Below, piece after piece: positions 16,105 to 23,928 of a stretch of 64,000 bases of DNA. The translations under genes were made by a program, and so were the position numbers. This DNA comes from Petropleomorpha daqingensis (GTDB lineage: Bacteria; Actinomycetota; Actinomycetes; Mycobacteriales; Geodermatophilaceae): assembly GCF_013408985.1 (NCBI RefSeq), contig NZ_JACBZT010000001.1:1240001-1304000 (forward strand). The letters run 5' to 3'. The notes under the pieces are model-generated. The model was not told the DNA's origin, did no database searches, and saw only the letters and a program-made list of their open reading frames with translations. The number at the start of each line of letters is the position of its first letter. The first letter of the stretch is position 1.

Positions 16105-16156
16105 GACGAGCGGAGTGCCACGGGCGCGATCTCCGCGCCGTGGCACTCCGCTCGTC
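16105..16156 (-). terminator. Long hairpin after the sseA-DUF1416 operon
   Basis: Perfect 19-bp arms (16105-16123 and 16138-16156, GACGAGCGGAGTGCCACGG and complement) with a 14-nt loop that can itself pair CGCG/CGCG. It begins 7 nt after the DUF1416 stop in the minus direction and lies before the F420-reductase-like gene, so it most likely terminates the sulfur operon. Confidence 0.75.
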
Positions 16157-16162
16157 AGTCGT

Positions 16163-16456
16163 TCAGTCGAGGACGACGGTCGTCTCGTTGAGGCCGACGT
16201 CGGCGGAGAGGCTGCGCTCACCCTTGCCGACGGGGGCCAGCGAGCGGACCTTCCACGCGCCCGGCGCGGCGAAGAACCGGAACTGGCCCTCCGGCGAGGT
16301 CACCACCTCGGCGGTGAACTCGTCGGTCGCGTCGAGCAGCCGGACGTAGGCGCCGGCCACCGGGGCTCCGTCGTGCCAGACCTGGCCCTGGATCACCGTC
16401 TGGGTGTCCAGGTCGATGCCGGCCAGGCCACCGCCCTGCTTCGGGGCTCCGCACAT
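16163..16456 (-). CDS. sseC: DUF1416 protein (SseC-like)
   Basis: A 97-residue protein beginning MCGAPKQGG, typical of DUF1416/SseC, with a compact beta-rich body. It always accompanies thiosulfate sulfurtransferase genes in actinobacteria (Rv0814c next to Rv0815c). The N-terminal Cys may carry sulfur from SseA, but this is inference. Two bases separate it from sseA. Confidence 0.88.
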   Translation of the reverse strand: MCGAPKQGGGLAGIDLDTQTVIQGQVWHDGAPVAGAYVRLLDATDEFTAEVVTSPEGQFRFFAAPGAWKVRSLAPVGKGERSLSADVGLNETTVVLD

Positions 16457-16458
16457 GC

Positions 16459-17292
16459 TCAGGCCCCCTTCTCGATCGGGACGCCGACGAGGGAGCCGTA
16501 CTCGGTCCACGAGCCGTCGTAGTTCTTCACGTTCGGCTCGCCGAGCAGCTCGCGCAGCACGAACCAGGTGTGGCTCGAGCGCTCGCCGATCCGGCAGTAG
16601 GCGATGGTGTCCTTGCTGGTGTCCAGGCCCGCGTCGGCGTAGAGCTGGCGCAGCTCGTCGTCGCTCTTGAAGGTGCCGTCCTCGTTGGCCGCCTTGCTCC
16701 ACGGCACGTTCACCGCGGTCGGGATGTGGCCGGGACGCTGCGCGCCCTCCTGCGGCAGGTGCGCCGGGGCGACCAGCTTGCCGGCGAACTCGTCGGGCGA
16801 GCGGACGTCGACCAGGTTCTTCTGGCCGATCGCGGCGACGACCTCGTCGCGGAAGGCGCGGATGGAGGTGTCGGGGTCCTTGGCCTGGTACTGCGTGGCC
16901 GGACGGCTGACCGCGTCCTCGGAGAGCGGACGGCTGTCCAGCTCCCACTTCTTGCGGCCGCCGTCGATCAGCAGCACCTTCTCGTGGCCGTAGAGCTTGA
17001 AGTACCAGTAGGCGTAGGCGGCGAACCAGTTGTTGTTGCCGCCGTACAGCACGACGGTGTCGTCGTTGCTGATGCCCTTCTCGGAGAGCAGCTTCTCGAA
17101 CTGCTCCTTGCTGACGAAGTCGCGGCGCAGCGGGTCCTGGAGGTCGGCCTTCCAGTCCAGCTTCACCGCGCCCTCGATGTGGCCCTTGTCGTAGGCGCTG
17201 GTGTCCTCGTCGACCTCGACGAAGACCAGGCCGGCTTCACCGAGGTGCTCCTGGGCCCAGTCGGCGGTGACGAGCACGTCGTTGCGGCTCAT
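16459..17292 (-). CDS. sseA: Thiosulfate sulfurtransferase (rhodanese)
   Basis: A 277-residue two-domain rhodanese. The catalytic loop CRIGERS starts at C233 in the C-terminal domain; the N-terminal domain (about 8-125) is the inactive partner with GGNNNWFAAYAYWY. CRIGERS-type loops are typical of thiosulfate:cyanide sulfurtransferases such as M. tuberculosis CysA2/SseA. It moves sulfane sulfur from thiosulfate to an acceptor. It sits in an operon with DUF4395, DUF1416 and a Cys-containing leader peptide, implying induction when cysteine is short. Confidence 0.92.
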   Translation of the reverse strand: MSRNDVLVTADWAQEHLGEAGLVFVEVDEDTSAYDKGHIEGAVKLDWKADLQDPLRRDFVSKEQFEKLLSEKGISNDDTVVLYGGNNNWFAAYAYWYFKLYGHEKVLLIDGGRKKWELDSRPLSEDAVSRPATQYQAKDPDTSIRAFRDEVVAAIGQKNLVDVRSPDEFAGKLVAPAHLPQEGAQRPGHIPTAVNVPWSKAANEDGTFKSDDELRQLYADAGLDTSKDTIAYCRIGERSSHTWFVLRELLGEPNVKNYDGSWTEYGSLVGVPIEKGA

Positions 17293-17319
17293 GGGACGTT
17301 CCTTTCCTGAGTGAGTCGG

Positions 17320-17763
17320 TCAGGCAGCGGTGCTGGCGCGGGGGGACGCCACCCGCCGGATGAGCAGGTACATCTCGCAGCCCAGGCAGAAGCCCGTGGC
17401 CGCGTTGAGCAGGGCCGCCACCAGAGCGAAGCCGGTGGCGATCGCGCCGAGCAGCGGCGCGGAGAGCAGGTAGCCGACGGTGCCGACCACGGCGAAGACG
17501 AACCCGACGAACTGGGCGAACCGGGGCGGCGCCTCGGGCTCCCGCTCGCGGGCCGGACCCAGCCGCGGCGCGACCAGGACCCGGAACAGCACCCCGTAGG
17601 GCGCGTACCGCAGGCCGGCGAACGCACCCACGGCGAAGACGACGGCCTGGGCGGCGAGCAGCCACCCGCTGCCGGTGAGCAGGACGACGGCCAGGACGAC
17701 GGTGGTGACCCACGCGGAGAACCGGGGGCCCCGCACGTCGACCTCACGCGACGGTGCAGTCAT
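17320..17763 (-). CDS. DUF4395 membrane protein
   Basis: A 147-residue membrane protein of DUF4395 with three to four hydrophobic segments (about 17-35, 37-55, 85-105, 108-125) and a C-terminal GFCLGCEM with C126 and C129. These cysteines on a membrane protein encoded with a thioredoxin and a sulfurtransferase suggest a redox or sulfur-transfer role (inference). It is the first structural gene after the Cys leader peptide. Confidence 0.82.
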   Translation of the reverse strand: MTAPSREVDVRGPRFSAWVTTVVLAVVLLTGSGWLLAAQAVVFAVGAFAGLRYAPYGVLFRVLVAPRLGPAREREPEAPPRFAQFVGFVFAVVGTVGYLLSAPLLGAIATGFALVAALLNAATGFCLGCEMYLLIRRVASPRASTAA

Positions 17764-17804
17764 GGGGACAGACCTTCGGACGGCGGACAAGGGCACGTCT
17801 GGCC

Positions 17805-17819
17805 GGTCGGGAACCGACC
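17805..17819 (-). promoter_or_regulatory. Small hairpin directly after the Cys leader peptide
   Basis: GGTCGG/CCGACC (17805-17810/17814-17819) with a 3-nt loop lies immediately after the leader stop at 17820 in the minus direction. It is positioned where ribosome stalling on the leader could change folding of the DUF4395 leader. Confidence 0.4.
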
Positions 17820-17894
17820 TCAGGAGGTCGGACACAGGCAGCTGCCGACGCGGCACAGGTCCACTGTGCGGCGCGAGGTCAGCAGGATGCCCAC
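17820..17894 (-). CDS. Cysteine-containing leader peptide of the sulfur operon
   Basis: GTG at 17894 opens a 24-codon frame ending at TGA 17820-17822. The peptide ends VDLCRVGSCLCPTS with Cys at 14, 19 and 21 and contains the basic LLTSRR start. This matches the small leader peptides (pattern R-x-x-V-D-L-x-R then Cys) annotated upstream of sulfur-assimilation genes in actinobacteria. Scarcity of Cys-tRNA would stall the ribosome over the Cys codons and alter expression of DUF4395-sseA-DUF1416, which begins 56 nt beyond the leader stop. Confidence 0.8.
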   Translation of the reverse strand: MGILLTSRRTVDLCRVGSCLCPTS

Positions 17895-17911
17895 GAGGCG
17901 AGGGTAACGGA

Positions 17912-18358
17912 TCACGTCGGCGTCCCTGCATGCGCGTTCACGAGGGCGGTCAGCTCGTCCGGACGCGGGGCGCCGCTGCTGCGGCCGATCAGGCTCCCGT
18001 CGCGACCGAGGTAGAACAGCGTGGGCGTCCGGCGGACGTCCAGCTCGCGGACGGCGTCGAGCTGCGACTCGGCGTCGATCTCGACGTGCGCCAGGCCCGG
18101 CCGGCTGCTCTGCAGCTGCTGCAGCCGGGCGCGGGTGGCCCGGCACGGGGCGCAGAACGCCGTGGAGAACTGCACGACGGTCAGGTCGGCGTCCTGCGGC
18201 CGGACGCCGAGCCGCGCCAGCACCGCCAGCGGACCGGCCACGTCGTCCCTCCCGTCCACCGGCGCGCGGAGCGCACCGTCGCGCGTGCGCAGCCACCGGG
18301 CCGCGCACGCGGTCAGCACCAGCGCCCCGGCCAGCACGGCCACCCCGATCGGACTCAT
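17912..18358 (-). CDS. thiX: Thioredoxin-like protein (ThiX family)
   Basis: From ATG 18358 the protein has 148 residues: a hydrophobic N-terminal anchor (about 3-20) followed by a thioredoxin domain with the active site C69-A-P-C72 (FCAPCRATR) and the cis-Pro segment RRTPTLFYL. It is expected to face the outside of the membrane. M. tuberculosis ThiX (Rv0816c) has the same position upstream of a sulfurtransferase. A TTG at 18370 is an alternative start. Confidence 0.82.
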   Translation of the reverse strand: MSPIGVAVLAGALVLTACAARWLRTRDGALRAPVDGRDDVAGPLAVLARLGVRPQDADLTVVQFSTAFCAPCRATRARLQQLQSSRPGLAHVEIDAESQLDAVRELDVRRTPTLFYLGRDGSLIGRSSGAPRPDELTALVNAHAGTPT

Positions 18359-18413
18359 CTCCGGGCGCAACCGGCGGCCGGTCCGGCGGTATTCCCGATC
18401 GAGTCGATCGGAT

Positions 18414-19103
18414 TCAGCCGCGCAGGACGGTGTCCTTCGCGGCGACCGTGATGTGGACGCCGTCGTCCGCGGGCTGCACCGAGGTCAGCTGCAGCCCGAA
18501 CGGCAGCGCGGGGATCGTGTACCGGAGGTCGAGCAGGTCGCTGACCTTGCCGACCAGGAACCCGGGGACGTCGACGCCGGCGCCCGACGCCTTCTGCACG
18601 TCGACGACCAGGTCGTCGCCGTCGAGGGTGACCGTGCCCGCGGCGGTCAGCGGCAGGGTGTAGCCGGCGAGCTGGACGGTCTTGGTGATCCGCAGGCCGT
18701 CGCCCTCGCGGCGCAGCGTGGTGTCCCCGCCGAGCTGCGCGGCCAGCAGCTGGTAGGACAGCGTCGCCGTCCCGTCGATGCGGTCGACCGGGACCTCCTC
18801 CACCGAGCCGGACAGCACGCTCGACAGCGGCACGTGCACCCCGTGCAGCCGGACGTCGGCGCTGGTGCCCGCCGGCTGGTCCAGGTCCTTCGCGGACAGC
18901 GCGATCCGCACGTCCTCGTAGTCGCCCGCGAACGCCTGGGTGAGGAAGGGGAAGCCGGCGATGTCCACCGACGGCGTACCGGCCAGGTGGCCCTTGCTCG
19001 CCAGTTGCTCGGCGACCTTGTCCTCGGCGAACCCGACCGCGACCCGGTCGGCGACGACCGCCAGGCCCACCAGGACGACGAGAGTGATCAGCAGCCCCTT
19101 CAC
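18414..19103 (-). CDS. DUF2993 (LmeA-like) exported protein
   Basis: A 229-residue protein with an N-terminal signal/anchor (MKGLLITLVVLVGLAVVADRVAVGF) and a DUF2993 domain covering the rest, including VDIAGFPFLTQAFAGDYEDV. Mycobacterial LmeA of this family is a periplasmic phospholipid-binding protein acting in lipomannan maturation. The neighbouring M. tuberculosis counterpart is Rv0817c. A lipid-binding role in the cell envelope is likely. Confidence 0.82.
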   Translation of the reverse strand: MKGLLITLVVLVGLAVVADRVAVGFAEDKVAEQLASKGHLAGTPSVDIAGFPFLTQAFAGDYEDVRIALSAKDLDQPAGTSADVRLHGVHVPLSSVLSGSVEEVPVDRIDGTATLSYQLLAAQLGGDTTLRREGDGLRITKTVQLAGYTLPLTAAGTVTLDGDDLVVDVQKASGAGVDVPGFLVGKVSDLLDLRYTIPALPFGLQLTSVQPADDGVHITVAAKDTVLRG

Positions 19104-19128
19104 CCGGGCCAGTCTCCCGTCGGATGCC

Positions 19129-19959
19129 TCAGAGCGCCGTCTGCAACGCCAGGGCCACCGGCGCGCAGGCGGCGATCGGGAGCAGGGCCTGCACCAGCGA
19201 CAGCCCGGCCGCGCGTGCCCGGCCGGTCGGCTCGGTCTCGACGGCGACGTAGCTGGCCGCCACCGCGACCAGCGCCGCGACCGCGCCGAGCACCCCGCCG
19301 AAGATCACCACGGGGATCGCCCCGCCCACACCGCCCACCCCGCGGCGGAGCACCGCCACCGCCGCCCCCGCGGCCACCGCGAGGACCAGGCCGAGCAGCC
19401 CGCGGGGCACGTCCAGCGCGAGCGCCGGCCGCGGCAGCACCAGGTCGACCACGTGCCCGACCAGCAGCGCTGCCCCCACCACCAGCAGGGCCGTGGTGTC
19501 CAGCCCGGTGGTCGAGGTCGAGCGCCCGACCAGCAGCCACACGGCCAGCGCCGAGACGGCGGTGACCAGCAGCACGCCGACCGACAGCGTCGCGACCACG
19601 TCCTGCCGGTGCCGGCGCAGCATCTGCTCCAGGACGACGACGAGGAAGGCCGGCCCCAGGACGGCGAGCAGCCCGCCGAGGTGCGGGCGGGCCGGCAGCT
19701 CCAGCGCGGCGAGCGCACCGGCCGAGGCCGCGATGCCGACGACCGCCGTCCCGAGCCCGGCGCCGGTGGCCAGCACGACGCCGGCCACGACCGCCAGTTG
19801 CACGAGCAGGACGGAGCCCACCCGACCGGCGTCACCGCCGTACCGGGCACCCCCGATGAGCGCCGCCACGGCGAGGACGACCAGGCCGGCCGCGGGGAGG
19901 TGGTGCCCCCAGCGCGAGACCTCGACCCCCGTCTCCTCGTCCTCTGCGGCGTACGTCAC
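19129..19959 (-). CDS. Multi-pass membrane protein, unknown
   Basis: A 276-residue very hydrophobic protein with about eight to nine transmembrane segments, no recognised signature. GTG 19959 overlaps the stop of the upstream alpha/beta hydrolase gene (GTGA). It sits 25 nt before the DUF2993 gene and is probably cotranscribed with it. Confidence 0.68.
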   Translation of the reverse strand: MTYAAEDEETGVEVSRWGHHLPAAGLVVLAVAALIGGARYGGDAGRVGSVLLVQLAVVAGVVLATGAGLGTAVVGIAASAGALAALELPARPHLGGLLAVLGPAFLVVVLEQMLRRHRQDVVATLSVGVLLVTAVSALAVWLLVGRSTSTTGLDTTALLVVGAALLVGHVVDLVLPRPALALDVPRGLLGLVLAVAAGAAVAVLRRGVGGVGGAIPVVIFGGVLGAVAALVAVAASYVAVETEPTGRARAAGLSLVQALLPIAACAPVALALQTAL

Positions 19960-20747
19960 GGGTTGATCGTGGCAGACGCCCAGCGCCCGATCCGCTCGAC
20001 GAGCGGGGCGGTGACCGCGCTTTCTGCGTGCCCGAGGCCCGGGACGGCCCAGGCGGTCGCCGCCGGGCCCGCTGCCTGCACCAGCGTGCGGAAGTGCTCG
20101 ATCGGGAAGTACTCGTCGCGGTCGCCGTGCACGAGCAGCAGCGGTGTGGGCGCGATGCGGTGGACCACCTGCAGCGGCGACAGCGGCAGGGTCCGCCACG
20201 GCTCGTCCAGCCGCAGCCGCACGACCCGGGAGCCGAGCACCCGGCCCGCCGTCGTCTCGAGCAGCCAGTGCACCCGCCGCATCGGCCGGGTGTCGCGCAC
20301 GTACCAGCGGCTCACCGCGCTCACGCAGACCACGGCGTCGGGACGGTGCTGCCCCAGCGCGGCCTGGCGCAGCGCCACCCCGCCGCCCATCGACAGGCCC
20401 AGGGTCACGACGGCATCGGCGCCGTCGGCCCGGGCGGCGGCCACGGCCGCGTCGACGTCGGCGACCTCCGGGTCCCCGCCGACCGACGAGGCACCGCCCG
20501 AGCGGCCGTGCCCGCGGAAGTCGAGGGCGCGCACCGCACCGAACCGCCGCAGCCAGCCGACCAGGCGGAGGAACGGCGGATAGGCGACGGTGTTGGTGAA
20601 CCCGTGGGCCACGACGAAGGTGATGGGCCGGTCGCCGGCGGGGACCGTCGCGGTCGACGCGGCGGCGATCCCGGACAGCGCGACCGCGTCGGACGTGACG
20701 ACCCGCAGGTCACGGTGGTCACTCTGTGGTGGGTGCGCTAACAGCAC
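19956..20747 (-). CDS. Alpha/beta hydrolase
   Basis: About 263 residues from GTG 20747. The alpha/beta hydrolase core shows an oxyanion HGFT near 46, [10 protein letters not shown], the nucleophile elbow GLSMGGG, acid in HGDRDEYFP and the catalytic His in GLGHAES. It resembles esterases/lysophospholipases; the substrate is unknown. It heads the minus-strand run leading to the sulfur operon and is divergent from glnR, with 63 bp between starts. Confidence 0.78.
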   Translation of the reverse strand: MLLAHPPQSDHRDLRVVTSDAVALSGIAAASTATVPAGDRPITFVVAHGFTNTVAYPPFLRLVGWLRRFGAVRALDFRGHGRSGGASSVGGDPEVADVDAAVAAARADGADAVVTLGLSMGGGVALRQAALGQHRPDAVVCVSAVSRWYVRDTRPMRRVHWLLETTAGRVLGSRVVRLRLDEPWRTLPLSPLQVVHRIAPTPLLLVHGDRDEYFPIEHFRTLVQAAGPAATAWAVPGLGHAESAVTAPLVERIGRWASATINP

Positions 20748-20810
20748 GTCGGCTATCCTGCGTTCTCCCGCTCGACAGCGCCGTCGGGGCCTCCCACCCG
20801 AGGAGACAGC

Positions 20811-21563
20811 ATGCGACTCGTGCTCATGACCGCGGCGCGCCAGGCGACGACCGAGGTGCTGCCCGCCCTGGGGCTGCTCGCCCACCAGGTGCACGTGGTC
20901 GCCCCGGACCTCTCCAGCCTGCTCGACGGCCCCTTCGACGGCACGTCCGGCGACGTCGTCCTGGTCGACGCCCGGCACGACCTCATCCATGCCCGCACCC
21001 TCTGCGGGCTGCTGTCCTCCACGGGCGTGGCCGGTGCGCTGGTCGCCGTCCTCTCCGAGGGCGGGCTGGTCGCGCTGTCGGCCGACTGGGGTGTCGACGA
21101 CGTCCTGCTCGACACCGCCGGACCGGCCGAGGTCGACGCCCGGCTGAAGTGGGCTACCGGCCGCCGGCTGGCCGCGGCCACCCCGGTCGACGGCCCCGAC
21201 GGCGGCGTGACCAAGGCCGGCGAGCTGGTCATCGACGAGCACAGCTACTCGGCCAAGCTGCGCGGCCGCCCGCTCGACCTCACCTACAAGGAGTTCGAGC
21301 TGCTGAAGTACCTGGCCCAGCACCCGGGCCGGGTGTTCTCCCGGGCGCAGCTGCTCCAGGAGATCTGGGGCTACGACTACTTCGGCGGCACCCGCACCGT
21401 CGACGTCCACGTGCGCCGGCTGCGGGCCAAGCTCGGCACGGAGCACGAGGCGCTGATCGGCACGGTCCGCAACGTCGGCTACAAGCTCGACCAGCAGGTC
21501 GCCGACGCCGCGGCGGCCGCCGCCAAGGTCGAGGCCGAGTCGGCGCCGGCCCCGCTGGCCTGA
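20811..21563 (+). CDS. glnR: GlnR-type orphan response regulator
   Basis: A 250-residue OmpR-like protein with an atypical receiver domain (about 1-120) and a winged-helix DNA-binding domain (about 140-230, [20 protein letters not shown] and [15 protein letters not shown]). The receiver keeps an Asp (D53, VLVDARHD) but lacks the usual acidic pair at the N-terminus, as in GlnR proteins that work without a kinase. GlnR controls nitrogen assimilation. The order glnR-mshD-pst matches Rv0818-Rv0819-Rv0820. AGGAG lies 5 nt before the ATG. Confidence 0.88.
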   Translation: MRLVLMTAARQATTEVLPALGLLAHQVHVVAPDLSSLLDGPFDGTSGDVVLVDARHDLIHARTLCGLLSSTGVAGALVAVLSEGGLVALSADWGVDDVLLDTAGPAEVDARLKWATGRRLAAATPVDGPDGGVTKAGELVIDEHSYSAKLRGRPLDLTYKEFELLKYLAQHPGRVFSRAQLLQEIWGYDYFGGTRTVDVHVRRLRAKLGTEHEALIGTVRNVGYKLDQQVADAAAAAAKVEAESAPAPLA

Positions 21564-21570
21564 GGCAGCC

Positions 21571-22512
21571 CTGACCTCCACACCGCAGCTCCGCGACCTG
21601 GACCGGCTCCCCCCGGACGACGTCGCCGAGGTCCTCGCCCTGCTCACCGCCGCGAGCGCCGCCGACGGCGTGCGGCCGGTCTCGGAGGAGACCCAGCTGC
21701 GCCTGCAGCACGGTGGCCCGCCCGGCGGCCGCGACGTCCTCGCCGAGGGCCGGGACGGCGCCCTGCTCGGCTACGCCCGCGTCGAGACCGACGGCGAGGC
21801 CGCGGCCGAGCTGGTCGTGGCCCCCGCGGCCCGCGGCACCGGGGTGGGCACCGCTCTCCTGGCGCACGTGGAGCAGGTGGCCGGCGACCGGCCGCTGTCG
21901 GTGTGGGCCCACGGCGACCTGCCCGCCGCGACCGCCCTGGCGCAGCGCCGCGGCTACCGGCGCGCCCGCGTGCTGCTGCAGATGCGTCGCGACCTGGCCG
22001 GCGTCGACCCCGAGCCGCACCCGGCGCTGCCCGAGGACGTGCAGGTGCTGCCGTTCCGCCCCGGCCGGGACGAGCAGGCGTGGCTGCGGGTCAACGCCCG
22101 CGCCTTCGCGTGGCACCCCGAGCAGGGCCGCTGGACGCCGGACGACCTGGCGGTGCGCGAGGCCGAGCCCTGGTTCGACCCGGCGGGTTTCCTGCTCGCC
22201 TGGCGCGGTGACCCGGACGACGGCGGCACGCTGCTCGGCTTCCACTGGACGAAGGTCCACCCGCCCGGGGACGCCGGCGAGGACGCCGTCGGCGAGATCT
22301 ACGTCCTCGCGGTAGACCCCGACGCGCAGGGGCTGCGGCTGGGGCGGGCGCTCACCGATCTGGGCCTGGCGCACCTGCGCGGGCGGGGGCTGGGTGAGGT
22401 GCTCCTCTACACCGAGGAGGACAACGTCGCCGCCGTCGCGCTGTACGAGCGCACCGGCTTCCGGCGGTTCTCCGTCGACGTCTCGTGGCGACGGGACAGC
22501 TCCCGCTCGTAG
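21571..22512 (+). CDS. mshD: Mycothiol synthase MshD
   Basis: Two tandem GNAT domains. The C-terminal half shows the family segments FHWTKVHPPGD, EIYVLAVDPDAQGLRLG and YTEEDNVAAVALYERTGF. It acetylates Cys-GlcN-Ins with acetyl-CoA, the last step of mycothiol synthesis. The first conventional in-frame start is GTG 21670, which would remove about 33 N-terminal residues normally present in MshD. The upstream frame is open and codes for DVAEVLALLTAASAADGVRP, matching family N-termini; the only plausible initiator is CTG at 21571, 8 nt after the glnR stop. That gives 313 residues, the usual length. Confidence 0.85.
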   Translation: MTSTPQLRDLDRLPPDDVAEVLALLTAASAADGVRPVSEETQLRLQHGGPPGGRDVLAEGRDGALLGYARVETDGEAAAELVVAPAARGTGVGTALLAHVEQVAGDRPLSVWAHGDLPAATALAQRRGYRRARVLLQMRRDLAGVDPEPHPALPEDVQVLPFRPGRDEQAWLRVNARAFAWHPEQGRWTPDDLAVREAEPWFDPAGFLLAWRGDPDDGGTLLGFHWTKVHPPGDAGEDAVGEIYVLAVDPDAQGLRLGRALTDLGLAHLRGRGLGEVLLYTEEDNVAAVALYERTGFRRFSVDVSWRRDSSRS

Positions 22513-22525
22513 CCGACACGCACCG

Positions 22526-22602
22526 GTTCACCTGCCCTTTGTGAGGTGGTTCTCACCCGGTCGGAAAACGCTCGACGGCCGTTCATCCACCGTTCACCGA
22601 TC
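22526..22602 (+). promoter_or_regulatory. Pho box upstream of pstS
   Basis: Two adjacent 11-bp units, GTTCATCCACC (22581-22591) and GTTCACCGATC (22592-22602), match the direct-repeat PHO box bound by PhoP in actinobacteria. A third, GTTCACCTGCC, lies at 22526, exactly five 11-bp turns upstream, and GTTCTCACC at 22549 is close to phase. pstS starts about 94 nt downstream. Confidence 0.8.
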
Positions 22603-22695
22603 GCCCGTGGAGCGGCCACTTCGGCTCCCTAACTTCCTCGACGTTGGTCCAGTGCGCCCGGCAGAGACGTCCGGGCCATGTCGAGAGGCATCGAG

Positions 22696-23811
22696 TTGAA
22701 GCTCAGCACCAAGACGCGCGCCCTCCCTGTGGCGATGGCGCTCGCCGGCTCTCTCGCGCTCGCCGCGTGCGGCGCGTCGAACGAGTCGAACAGCGGCAGC
22801 GGGAGCAGCGACGCCAGCGGCAGTGCCGAGCAGCTGAGCGGCACCCTCAACGGCGCGGGCTCCAGCGCCCAGCAGGCGGCCATGCAGGGCTGGACCGCCG
22901 GCTTCAGCAAGTCCCAGCCCGACGTCACGGTCAACTACGACCCGGTCGGCTCCGGCGGTGGCCGTGAGCAGTTCCTCTCCGGCGGCGTCGACTTCGCCGG
23001 CTCGGACGCCTACCTCAGCGACGACGAGGTGACGAAGGCCAAGGACCGCTGCGGCGGCGGCGACGTCTTCGAGCTGCCGAACTACATCTCGGCGATCGCC
23101 GTCGTCTACAACCTGCCCGGCGTCAGCGACCTGAACCTGTCGCCCGACACCGTCGGCAAGATCTTCTCCGGCGCGATCACCACCTGGGACGACCCGGCGA
23201 TCAAGGCCGACAACCCGAACGCGCAGCTGCCCAGCACGGCCATCACCCCGGTGCACCGCGGTGACAAGTCGGGCACCACGAAGAACTTCACCGACTACCT
23301 GGCCAAGGCGGCCCCGAACTCGTGGACCGGCGGCGCCGTCGACGAGTGGCCGACCCAGGGTGGCGAGGCGGCCAACGGCACCTCCGGCGTGATCAGCGCC
23401 GTGCAGGCCGGTGAGGGCGCGATCGGCTACGCCGACGAGAGCCAGGCCGGCTCCCTCGGGGTCGCCAAGATCAAGGTCGGCAGCGACTTCGTGAAGCCAT
23501 CCGCCGAGGGCGCGGCCGCGGTCGTCGAGGGTTCGCAGGTCAAGTCGGGCCGCGGCCAGTACGACTTCGCCTACGACATCAACCGCACGCCGACCGACCC
23601 GAGCCAGTACCCGCTGGTGCTGGTCAGCTACCACATCGGCTGCATCCAGTACGACGACGCCGCCAAGGCCAAGCTGGTCCAGGCGTTCGAGAGCTACGTG
23701 ATCAGCGAGGACGGCCAGAAGGCCGCGGCCGACCAGGCCGGCTCCTCGCCGATCTCGGACACCCTGCGCGAGCAGAGCCAGAAGGCGGTCGACGCGATCG
23801 CCGGCAAGTGA
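22696..23811 (+). CDS. pstS: Phosphate-binding lipoprotein PstS
   Basis: A 371-residue ABC phosphate-binding protein with a lipoprotein signal (lipobox LAAC, Cys about residue 25) followed by a Ser/Gly linker. Phosphate-site segments include GAGSSAQQAAMQGW and HRGDKSGTTKNFTDYL. TTG at 22696 is preferred because AGAGG lies 7 nt upstream and the signal peptide then has normal length; ATG at 22678 adds six residues. It captures phosphate outside the membrane for PstCAB. The Pho box upstream implies induction in phosphate starvation. Confidence 0.9.
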   Translation: MKLSTKTRALPVAMALAGSLALAACGASNESNSGSGSSDASGSAEQLSGTLNGAGSSAQQAAMQGWTAGFSKSQPDVTVNYDPVGSGGGREQFLSGGVDFAGSDAYLSDDEVTKAKDRCGGGDVFELPNYISAIAVVYNLPGVSDLNLSPDTVGKIFSGAITTWDDPAIKADNPNAQLPSTAITPVHRGDKSGTTKNFTDYLAKAAPNSWTGGAVDEWPTQGGEAANGTSGVISAVQAGEGAIGYADESQAGSLGVAKIKVGSDFVKPSAEGAAAVVEGSQVKSGRGQYDFAYDINRTPTDPSQYPLVLVSYHIGCIQYDDAAKAKLVQAFESYVISEDGQKAAADQAGSSPISDTLREQSQKAVDAIAGK

Positions 23812-23829
23812 TCCCGACCTGCTGACCGG

Positions 23830-23863
23830 TGGCCCGGGGCGTCCTGCGAGACGCCCCGGGCCA
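23830..23863 (+). terminator. Attenuating hairpin between pstS and pstC
   Basis: Perfect 14-bp stem (23830-23843/23850-23863, TGGCCCGGGGCGTC) with a 6-nt loop, 18 nt after the pstS stop and without a U-tract. It probably stops or slows part of the transcription and stabilises pstS mRNA, giving more binding protein than transporter. Confidence 0.75.
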
Positions 23864-23928
23864 TCGGGCCGCCCGGTACGGGGCGGCCCGCCCCACGAAC
23901 CGAACCGTCCCGAGCCCGCGGAGCAGGA

